Shown: piece after piece, positions 6,212 through 11,409 of the stretch
Layout of the letters: the number at the start of each line of letters is the position of its first letter
Numbering within the stretch: the first letter of the stretch is position 1
NCBI GenBank assembly: GCA_003693905.1
Contig: RFLL01000340.1
Location: 1-11,409, forward strand
Direction of reading: 5' to 3'
From: Alphaproteobacteria bacterium
Lineage (GTDB): Bacteria; Pseudomonadota; Alphaproteobacteria; Kiloniellales; J153
Length of the DNA stretch: 11,409 bases
The notes under the pieces: generated by a model
What the model saw: the letters and a program-made list of their open reading frames with translations, nothing else
Databases searched by the model: none
Told to the model about the DNA's origin: nothing
Position numbers and translations under genes: made by a program

Positions 6212-7918
6212 TCAGGCGATCCAGACCTTGTTGAGTTGATGATAGAAGGTGGGGTGGGTCTGATACCCGCGCACCTTCTTGCTCGTCGCCGTAAACACGG
6301 CGCGCCACAGCGGCTGCACGATCACCGCATCATCCTGGAGGATCTTCTCGACGACCTCCATTTTCTTGCGCCGCTCGTTGACGTCGAGCGTGCCGGTTGC
6401 CTCGTCCAGAGCCTTGTCGAAGGCGGGATTGTTGTAGTGGCTCTCGTTCCACGGCACGCCAGAGCGATAGCCGAGGTTGAGAACCATGACGCCAAGCGGC
6501 CGATGCGTCCATGCGGTAAAACCGAACGGCGTCTTGTCCCAGACCTCCCAATACTGGGCACCCGGCATGACGTTGAGGTCGAGCTCGATGCCGGCCGGTT
6601 TGAGCTGCTCCTTCAGCGCCTGCACCGCCGCCAGTTCCCACGCCGGCGTGGCCTTCAGATCGATCTTGATCTTCAGCCCGTCGCCGTAGCCGGCTTCGGC
6701 CAGCAGTTTCCTGGCCAGCGCGTAGTCCTGCTTCTGCGGCGGCAGTTTGGCGTATTCGGGATGAATCGGAGACACATGGTGATCCTCTGCCGGTGCGCCG
6801 CGGCCGCGATGCGCCAGTTCGAGAATCTTGGCGTGATCGATGCAGGCCTGGATCGCCCGGCGCACGCGGATGTCGGTGAACGGCTCCTTGTCCACCTGCA
6901 TGCGCGCGACCGCCGTCTGGGCCGTAACGGCTTCGTTCAGGACGGCATTGGGCAGCCGCGAGACGAGGTCGATCTGCGAGACGTCGATCTCGTAGACGTG
7001 ATCGACTTGCCCCGACGCCAGGGCCGCCACGCCGGCCGAGGGATCGTCGCCGTGGTCGATGTAGCGGATCTCGTCAAGATAGGGCTCGTCGTCCCAGTAA
7101 CCGCCGCGGCGTTTCAGGACCGCACGCTCCCCGACCCGGAATTCGGCCAAGGTGAAGGCGCCGGTGCCGACCGGGTTCTTCGACAGATCGCCGCCTTCTT
7201 CTTCAAAGCGCCGATGCACGATGGCGGTCGGGTAGTTGTACAGGTTTTCCGGAATTGCCAGCTCCGGACGCGACAGATGCAGGCGCACGGTATGGCTGTC
7301 GACCTTTTCCACGGCGCCTTCGATCATGCGCTTGGTCTTGATCGGATTGCCTTTGTCATCCTTCTTGCCGGTATCGACCTCTTCGACCATGCCGGCGAAC
7401 AGACCGATGTTCGACGAGCCGGTCTTGGGATCGAGCCAGCGTTTGAAATTGAACACGACGTCGTCGGCGTTGAAATCGTCGCCGTTCGACCACTTGACCC
7501 CTTTGCGCAGCTTCAGGGTCCAGGTTTTCAGGTCGTCGGAGGCCTCCCAGCTTTCGGCCAGATACGGCCGGGTAATGTTGTCGGCGCCGGTGCGGCACAG
7601 ATACTCGACGATATGGCGCGCGACGTTCGATTTCTGCGTCCAGTCGAAGGTCGCCGGATCGGTCATCTCCTGAACCTGCATCGACGAACGGAACACGCCG
7701 CCGCGTTTCGGCGTTTCCGCCGCGATCGCCTGCTTGGTGACCGGTTCGCCCAGAATCCTGCCCGCCATGGCATAAGCAGCGCCGGCCGAGACGCCGAGCA
7801 GCGTGACCGTGCGCAGAAACTCGCGCCGGTCGACCTCGCCCTTGCGAAGCTGCTCGCACAGCTCCGGAACGTAGGGGTGGATACGTTTTCCAGATTCGTC
7901 TTTCAGTTCCTTCGTCAT
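6212..7918 (-). CDS. Tat-exported family 5 solute-binding protein of the ABC importer
   Basis: This periplasmic protein captures the ligand and delivers it to the permeases. The 568-residue product has a twin-arginine signal: DRREFLRT with R31-R32, then a hydrophobic stretch LLGVSAGAAYAMAG at about 40-53. It is thus probably folded before export. The family 5 extracellular binding-protein fold is shown by PYLAESWEASDDLKTW at 118-133 and KWSNGDDFNADDVVFNFKR at 142-160, then GTGAFTLAEF near 251-260. Length suits Dpp/Opp-like proteins. The frame is open to 8191, but the start at 7918 is preferred: AAGGGAG lies seven bases upstream and the added N-terminus would be low-complexity and arginine-rich. 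It is the first gene of the four-gene operon. Peptides, opines, nickel chelates or glycosides are all possible ligands; the sequence does not decide. Confidence 0.93.
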   Translation of the reverse strand: MTKELKDESGKRIHPYVPELCEQLRKGEVDRREFLRTVTLLGVSAGAAYAMAGRILGEPVTKQAIAAETPKRGGVFRSSMQVQEMTDPATFDWTQKSNVARHIVEYLCRTGADNITRPYLAESWEASDDLKTWTLKLRKGVKWSNGDDFNADDVVFNFKRWLDPKTGSSNIGLFAGMVEEVDTGKKDDKGNPIKTKRMIEGAVEKVDSHTVRLHLSRPELAIPENLYNYPTAIVHRRFEEEGGDLSKNPVGTGAFTLAEFRVGERAVLKRRGGYWDDEPYLDEIRYIDHGDDPSAGVAALASGQVDHVYEIDVSQIDLVSRLPNAVLNEAVTAQTAVARMQVDKEPFTDIRVRRAIQACIDHAKILELAHRGRGAPAEDHHVSPIHPEYAKLPPQKQDYALARKLLAEAGYGDGLKIKIDLKATPAWELAAVQALKEQLKPAGIELDLNVMPGAQYWEVWDKTPFGFTAWTHRPLGVMVLNLGYRSGVPWNESHYNNPAFDKALDEATGTLDVNERRKKMEVVEKILQDDAVIVQPLWRAVFTATSKKVRGYQTHPTFYHQLNKVWIA

Positions 7919-8327
7919 GCATCGTCTCCCTTGCATGCATTCGGGTCTTGCAGAGGCGTCAGCACAGCGCCCCGGCGGTGGCAGGTGGCAAGTGAATGTG
8001 GCAATCGAACAATCTGCGGAATCCCGAGCAAGCCCCCGATCCGGTCCGGGATCGGCGTCGATGTGACGCATGCGACGGACCCGCCGCGCGGACATCCGGC
8101 GGAGCCAATATCCGCGTATTCGCCAGCGCCCGCACCCCCGCGCAGGCGTAGCACCCGCGCCTGCGCCACGGGCCGCACGGAGCTTTCGCACGCGTTCGAA
8201 CCGACAAGAAGGTCACCGGATTCCAAGCAGCGACATGGCGCCAGAAGCCACCTTCCGGCCTGCCGCCGTCGGTCGGTCTGAACAGAATACTGCACGTCGC
8301 AGAAACACGTCTGTCGCGCCTCCCTCC

Positions 8328-8352
8328 CCGGATTTGCGGTCGCCGAATCCGG
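8328..8352. repeat. Perfect 7-bp inverted repeat in the leader
   Basis: CCGGATT (8328-8334) and AATCCGG (8346-8352) pair perfectly around an 11-base centre that could add a few inner pairs. A further ATTCCGG occurs about 20 bases to the right. The repeat would lie roughly 50-70 bases downstream of the candidate transcription start. It may be an operator or leader hairpin; no T tract accompanies it. Confidence 0.35.
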
Positions 8353-8407
8353 CGATCCGTCAATGATGATTCCGGAGTCGTGACCGTTGTTATATTTACT
8401 TGCGTGA

Positions 8408-8437
8408 AGCCTAGCAGAATTTATCCCACGGCGTCAC
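8408..8437 (-). promoter_or_regulatory. Candidate promoter of the ABC importer operon
   Basis: Read on the minus strand, GTGACG (8432-8437) and TAGGCT (8408-8413) are separated by 18 bases. The -10 box resembles TAGTCT in the better candidate upstream of the cysteine synthase gene. The surroundings are the most AT-rich part of the gap, and the palindrome CGTGCACG (8450-8457) lies just upstream. The -35 match is modest (4 of 6), so this is a weak call. Confidence 0.28.
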
Positions 8438-8519
8438 TTTCAAGTTGTGCGTGCACGACAATCTCTACGATATATGCGACCCTGTTTGCTTTGAGCGGAA
8501 AGAGACATGGCGTTCATCC

Positions 8520-9779
8520 CTATTCTGTCCGGTCCAAGTCCGTGTCGATTTTGATTTCTCCGGTCAAAGTGCGGTGGACCGGGCATTTATCCGCAATTTC
8601 CAGGACCTTGCTCCGTTGTTCCGGGGTCAGCTCGCCGGCAATGTGAAGACGGCGTACGATGTGATCTACGCGCCCCTGTCTGGTTTCGCAGTCGGCGCAG
8701 TCCTGAGCATGGATCTTTTCGTGGGTCAGCGCCACCGAGATGCGCCCCAGCGTCCATCCCTTGCGATCGGCGTACATGCGCAGGGTCATCGCGGTGCAGG
8801 CGCCAAGGCCAGCGAGCAGAAGGTCATAGGGGCCGGGTCCGGTATCGTCGCCGCCGACGGACGCCGGTTCGTCGGCCCGCAGCCGGTGACGCCCGGCAAC
8901 GATGTCCTGGGCGAAGCGACCGGTGCCGGCCTCGCGGACGAGAACCTGCCCCGGCGCCGTTTCCGCACCAGCCCCGGAAGAGCCGGCAGGGTCAGCGGCC
9001 CCCTCCTCTGCCGCCGTCGCGAGATAGCGGCTGGCCCATGCCGCCAGAACCGCGGCGACATAGGCGGCATCGGCGCGTCGACTCAACAGGTGATCGGCAT
9101 CATCGAGCGAAATGAAGCTCTTGGGGTGCTTGGCGGCCGTAAAAATGCGGGTCGCGTTGTCGATCCCGACAATGGCGTCGCGCGGGGCGTGAAACAGGAT
9201 CAGCGCCTTGCGCAGATTGGCGACGGCGGCTTCCAGCCTGTGGCCGGCGATATCTTCAAGAAACTGCCTTCTGATCCGGAACGGCCGTCCAGCAAGCAGC
9301 ACTTCGGCCTCGCCGCGGGCTTCGATTTCGGCCCGGGCAGCGGTGAAATGCGCCATCACGTGGGCAGGATCCGCCGGTGCACCAATGGTCGCCACCGCCG
9401 TTGCCTCGGGCACCTGCGCGGCCGCCGCCAGCACCGCCGCGCCGCCCAGACTGTGGCCGATCAGCAGGCGCGGGGCGGCGTGCGTGGCCCGCAGGTAATC
9501 GGCTGCCTTGACCAGATCGGCGACGTTGGAGGAGAAGTTGGTGTTGGCGAATTCGCCGTCGCTGTGGCCGAGCCCGGTGAAGTCGAAACGCAGCACCGCA
9601 ATGCCGCGCCGGGCCAAACCACCGGCGATCTCCCCCGCTGCCGTGATGTCCTTGGTACAGGTAAAACAGTGTGCGAACAGGGCGTAAGCCTGCGGCGGCC
9701 CCTCGGGCAGGTCGAGCCGCGCCGCCAGAAGCTCTCCGCTGCTGCCCGGAAAGGTCAGTTTTTCGCTGCGTCGCACCAT
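8520..9779 (-). CDS. Bifunctional alpha/beta hydrolase - OsmC family fusion
   Basis: The 419-residue protein joins two enzymes. Residues 1 to about 255 form an alpha/beta hydrolase with nucleophile Ser110 in GHSLGG, probable acid Asp201 in HAPRDAIVG and probable His230 in DDADH. Residues from about 278 form an OsmC-type domain with its two conserved cysteines, C328 (LGACTAMTLRMYADRKGW) and C399 (ADKCPVHRTL). OsmC/Ohr proteins reduce organic hydroperoxides through these thiols; the hydrolase substrate is unknown. A flexible Ala/Gly/Glu-rich linker (about 256-277) joins them. This fusion is a known arrangement in proteobacteria. The frame is open to 9869, but the ATG at 9779 is preferred: GGGGGCGAG sits just before it and the extra N-terminus is low-complexity. 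The protein lacks a signal peptide, so it is cytoplasmic. It is divergent from the Nudix gene and reads toward the importer operon. Confidence 0.92.
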   Translation of the reverse strand: MVRRSEKLTFPGSSGELLAARLDLPEGPPQAYALFAHCFTCTKDITAAGEIAGGLARRGIAVLRFDFTGLGHSDGEFANTNFSSNVADLVKAADYLRATHAAPRLLIGHSLGGAAVLAAAAQVPEATAVATIGAPADPAHVMAHFTAARAEIEARGEAEVLLAGRPFRIRRQFLEDIAGHRLEAAVANLRKALILFHAPRDAIVGIDNATRIFTAAKHPKSFISLDDADHLLSRRADAAYVAAVLAAWASRYLATAAEEGAADPAGSSGAGAETAPGQVLVREAGTGRFAQDIVAGRHRLRADEPASVGGDDTGPGPYDLLLAGLGACTAMTLRMYADRKGWTLGRISVALTHEKIHAQDCADCETRQGRVDHIVRRLHIAGELTPEQRSKVLEIADKCPVHRTLTGEIKIDTDLDRTE

Positions 9780-9972
9780 TCTCGCCCCCGTCGATCTTGC
9801 CCGTGCGATCGCACCACGTTCGCCGCGGCCAGGCAAGGGGCCGTGGCCCGCTACTCGAGAGTGTTCCAAATCTGTCCGCTTGCTCCAGGTCCGCCTCCGA
9901 GAGATTGTGGCGCCGGTGCCCGGCCCGAGATCCGAACCGGCCCGCGCACAACGCGGCGATCTCGACTGACCC

Positions 9973-10004
9973 TATATTAAAATCTGAGTTAGTTTCCATA
10001 ACAA
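9973..10004. promoter_or_regulatory. Candidate divergent promoters between hydrolase-OsmC and nudF
   Basis: On the minus strand, TTGTTA (9999-10004) and TTTAAT (9976-9981) are 17 bases apart, a good sigma70-like pair that would start the hydrolase-OsmC message near 9969. On the plus strand TATATT (9973-9978) could be a -10 box for nudF but has no clear -35. The two -10 candidates overlap, so polymerase at one would exclude the other. This is the only AT-rich patch in the 255-base gap. Confidence 0.38.
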
Positions 10005-10012
10005 CTTGAGAT

Positions 10013-10020
10013 AAAAGGAG
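10013..10020 (+). promoter_or_regulatory. Distant ribosome binding site of nudF
   Basis: AAAAGGAG ends 14 bases before the nudF ATG, farther than the usual 5-10 bases. No alternative start codon exists in frame between it and the ATG because a TAG stands 12 bases upstream. Either translation is moderately inefficient or the intervening bases fold. Confidence 0.5.
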
Positions 10021-10034
10021 TATTAGCTTCAGTC

Positions 10035-10664
10035 ATGGCAGAATTTTCCGACCCGCGCGTCAAGATCATCGAACGCACGTCACCCTATAGGGGCTACTTC
10101 CGCGTCGATCGCTATCGCCTGTGCCATCGCCGCTTCGACGGCGGCTGGAGCGGGGAAATGAGCCGCGAATGTTTCGAGCGCGGCCACGCCGCCGCCGTTC
10201 TGCCGTACGATCCGGTCCGCGATGCCGTGGTGCTGGTGGAGCAGTTCCGGATCGGCGCCTTCGCCGCAGGGATGGATCCGTGGCTGATCGAGATCGTCGC
10301 CGGCATCATCGAACCCGGCGAAAGCGCGCACGAGGTGGCCCGGCGCGAAGCCATGGAGGAAGCCGGTTGCCGCGTCGAGGCGCTGATCCCCATCGCCAAG
10401 GTCCTGGTCAGCCCCGGCGTCATGTCGGAAACCGTACAACTGTTCTGCGGCCGCACCGACAGCGCCGGCCTCGGCGGTTATCACGGCGTTGCCGACGAGC
10501 ACGAGGACATCCGCGCCTTTGTCGTCCCGGCGGACGAGGCCTTGGCGTACTTGGCCGCCGGGCGCATTGTCAACGCCACGGCGTTGATCGCCCTGCAGTG
10601 GCTGGCGCTCAACCGGCCGCGGCTGCGGCGCGACTGGCCGAACGCCGACGACGGCGCTTCCTGA
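10035..10664 (+). CDS. nudF: Nudix hydrolase, ADP-ribose pyrophosphatase type
   Basis: This cytoplasmic enzyme is predicted to hydrolyse ADP-ribose to AMP and ribose 5-phosphate, clearing a reactive by-product of NAD turnover. Its 209 residues, the same length as E. coli NudF, contain a complete Nudix box: G90, E96, then REAMEEAGC at 104-112, matching GX5EX7REUXEEXGU, with the metal-binding glutamates E105, E108 and E109 present. The N-terminal part (VKIIERTSPYRGYFRVDRY) and the VVLVEQFRIGAF segment before the box are typical of the ADP-ribose subfamily. So is SPGVMSETVQLFCG at about 126-139, in the loop that supplies the catalytic Glu. Substrate choice within the family is inferred from these. 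The gene is divergent from the hydrolase-OsmC gene and lies 91 bases before the cysteine synthase start, apparently with a separate promoter in between. Confidence 0.9.
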   Translation: MAEFSDPRVKIIERTSPYRGYFRVDRYRLCHRRFDGGWSGEMSRECFERGHAAAVLPYDPVRDAVVLVEQFRIGAFAAGMDPWLIEIVAGIIEPGESAHEVARREAMEEAGCRVEALIPIAKVLVSPGVMSETVQLFCGRTDSAGLGGYHGVADEHEDIRAFVVPADEALAYLAAGRIVNATALIALQWLALNRPRLRRDWPNADDGAS

Positions 10665-10675
10665 CGGACCGACCC

Positions 10676-10704
10676 TTGAGAGAGCGGAGCCCGGGGGCTA
10701 GTCT
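10676..10704 (+). promoter_or_regulatory. Candidate promoter of the cysteine synthase gene
   Basis: TTGAGA (10676-10681) and TAGTCT (10699-10704) are separated by exactly 17 bases, a sigma70-like arrangement with a strong -35. Transcription would begin near 10711, leaving an untranslated leader of about 45 bases before the ATG at 10756, or about 18 before the ATG at 10729. It lies just after the nudF stop. Confidence 0.5.
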
Positions 10705-10755
10705 GCCGGCCCTTGCACCGCTTCTGCCATGTGCGCACTTACGGACCTCAAGATC

Positions 10756-11409
10756 ATGAATATTCGGGACGGTTTCGTCGACACCATCGGCAACACGCCA
10801 CTGATCCGCCTGCGTCGCCTATCCGAACGCACGGGGTGCGAAATTCTGGGCAAGGCGGAATTTCTCAACCCCGGCAGCTCGGTCAAGGACCGTGCCGCCT
10901 GGTACATCGTCAAGGACGCGGAGGAAAAAGGTCAGCTTCGCCCCGGCGGCACCATCGTCGAGGGAACCGCCGGCAACACCGGCATCGGGCTGGCGCTGGT
11001 CGCGCGCGCCCGCGGCTATCGCACCGTGATCGTCATCCCCGAAACGCAGTCCCAGGAAAAGAAGGACATGCTGCGCCTGTGCGGGGCGGAGCTGAAGGAG
11101 GTACCGGCGGTCCCCTACAAGGATCCGAACAACTACGTCCATGTCGCCCGGCGTCTGGGCGAGGAACTGGCCCGCAGCAATCCCAACGGCGCCATCTTCG
11201 CCAACCAGTTCGACAACGTCGCCAACCGTCAAGGCCATTACGAGACCACGGGGCCGGAAATCTGGCGCCAGACCGACGGCAAGGTCGACGCCTTCATCTG
11301 TGCCGTCGGTACCGGCGGCACGCTGGCCGGGGTCGGCATGTATCTGAAGGCGCGGAACAAGGACGTGGTGATCGGCCTTGCCGATCCCATGGGCGCCCCT
11401 CTCTACAAC
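10756..11409 (+). CDS. cysK: Cysteine synthase (O-acetylserine sulfhydrylase), partial
   Basis: This PLP enzyme makes cysteine from O-acetylserine and sulfide, the last step of sulfur assimilation. The window holds its first 218 codons; the frame is still open at the edge, and about 100 more residues are expected. Visible are the N-terminal signature [14 protein letters not shown] at 11-24 and the PLP lysine K44 in [11 protein letters not shown]. The substrate loop TAGNTG is at 71-76 and the PLP phosphate loop GTGGT at 185-189. The loop reads TAGNTG instead of the commoner TSGNTG, as in a subgroup that also shares [16 protein letters not shown]. An in-frame ATG at 10729 would add nine residues (MCALTDLKI). 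Neither start has a clear ribosome site; I prefer 10756 because it fits family N-termini better. A thiosulfate-using or cystathionine beta-synthase-like role cannot be excluded without the C-terminus. Confidence 0.9.
   Translation, partial: MNIRDGFVDTIGNTPLIRLRRLSERTGCEILGKAEFLNPGSSVKDRAAWYIVKDAEEKGQLRPGGTIVEGTAGNTGIGLALVARARGYRTVIVIPETQSQEKKDMLRLCGAELKEVPAVPYKDPNNYVHVARRLGEELARSNPNGAIFANQFDNVANRQGHYETTGPEIWRQTDGKVDAFICAVGTGGTLAGVGMYLKARNKDVVIGLADPMGAPLYN

Larger units (their letters stand above)
7919..8519 (-). other. Gene-free region and probable long leader of the importer operon
   Basis: This 601-base stretch contains no protein frame I believe. Frames exist on both strands but are arginine- and proline-rich with no ribosome site or recognisable domain. 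The part at about 8360-8500 is AT-rich and likely holds the operon promoter. The part nearer the binding-protein gene is GC-rich and holds several inverted repeats: CCGGATT/AATCCGG (8328-8334 with 8346-8352) and CCGATCC/GGATCGG (8036-8042 with 8049-8055). If transcription starts near 8400, the untranslated leader would be about 480 bases, long enough for RNA-based control. I recognise no known riboswitch in it. Confidence 0.45.

Noticed and set aside
2147..8191. The possibility that the importer operon is a novel system
   Set aside because: All four products match well-known Dpp/Opp-type subunits with intact motifs in a standard order; only the substrate is unknown.
6191..8281. Plus-strand open frame of 696 codons opposite the binding-protein gene
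   Set aside because: It mirrors a clear family 5 binding protein with a Tat signal and strong ribosome site; its composition and lack of motifs mark it as a shadow of codon bias.
7959..8363. Minus-strand frames in the leader of the binding-protein gene, including an N-terminal extension of that protein to 8191
   Set aside because: They are arginine-rich, low in hydrophobic structure and lack ribosome sites; the extension would bury the Tat signal more than 120 residues from the N-terminus.
8445..9980. Plus-strand open frame of 511 codons opposite the hydrolase-OsmC gene
   Set aside because: The minus-strand gene has complete catalytic motifs in both domains; the plus-strand frame has none and is arginine- and glycine-rich.
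1..11409. CRISPR arrays, insertion sequences, tRNA or rRNA genes, phage or toxin-antitoxin genes
   Set aside because: I saw no regularly spaced repeats, transposase motifs, terminal inverted repeats, tRNA-like cloverleaf or rRNA sequence in the intergenic regions.

Overview
The window looks like ordinary chromosomal DNA from a GC-rich alphaproteobacterium, perhaps Rhodospirillales. This placement rests on strong G/C preference at third codon positions, an alphaproteobacterial-style CheZ, a cysteine synthase of the [20 protein letters not shown] type, and promoter candidates with a TAGnCT -10 box. It is inference from sequence character, not from a marker gene.

Layout. Bases 1-226 are an AT-rich regulatory region with nested repeats upstream of cheZ (227-967, +). 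CheZ is a chemotaxis CheY-P phosphatase; no other che gene is visible. Convergent to it on the minus strand lie a small single-span membrane protein of 57 codons (1027-1200) and an unrecognised exported or membrane-anchored protein (1395-1961). The core of the window is a four-gene minus-strand ABC importer operon of the dipeptide/oligopeptide/nickel class, transcribed from right to left. It encodes a Tat-signalled family 5 solute-binding protein (6212-7918), a DppB-like permease (5181-6113), a DppC-like permease (4284-5168) and a fused DppD-DppF ATPase (2147-4273). A GC-rich stem-loop separates the binding-protein gene from the three tightly spaced transporter genes. The binding-protein gene has a gene-free upstream region of about 600 bases. 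Further right are an alpha/beta-hydrolase-OsmC fusion (8520-9779, -), divergent from a Nudix ADP-ribose pyrophosphatase (10035-10664, +), and then a cysteine synthase gene (from 10756, +) cut by the window edge.

How they work together. The importer genes form one functional unit: periplasmic capture of a peptide-like ligand, a heterodimeric membrane channel, and one polypeptide supplying both ATPase domains. The ligand cannot be told from sequence. The other genes are individually recognisable housekeeping or stress functions (chemotaxis signal termination, hydroperoxide or thiol-related detoxification, ADP-ribose clean-up, cysteine synthesis) with no evident joint pathway. I found no CRISPR array, insertion sequence, tRNA, rRNA, phage gene or toxin-antitoxin pair, and no convincing new system. 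The points most worth checking are the repeats upstream of cheZ, the FliM-like tail of CheZ, the two unrecognised minus-strand proteins beside it, the intercistronic stem-loop and the long leader of the importer operon.
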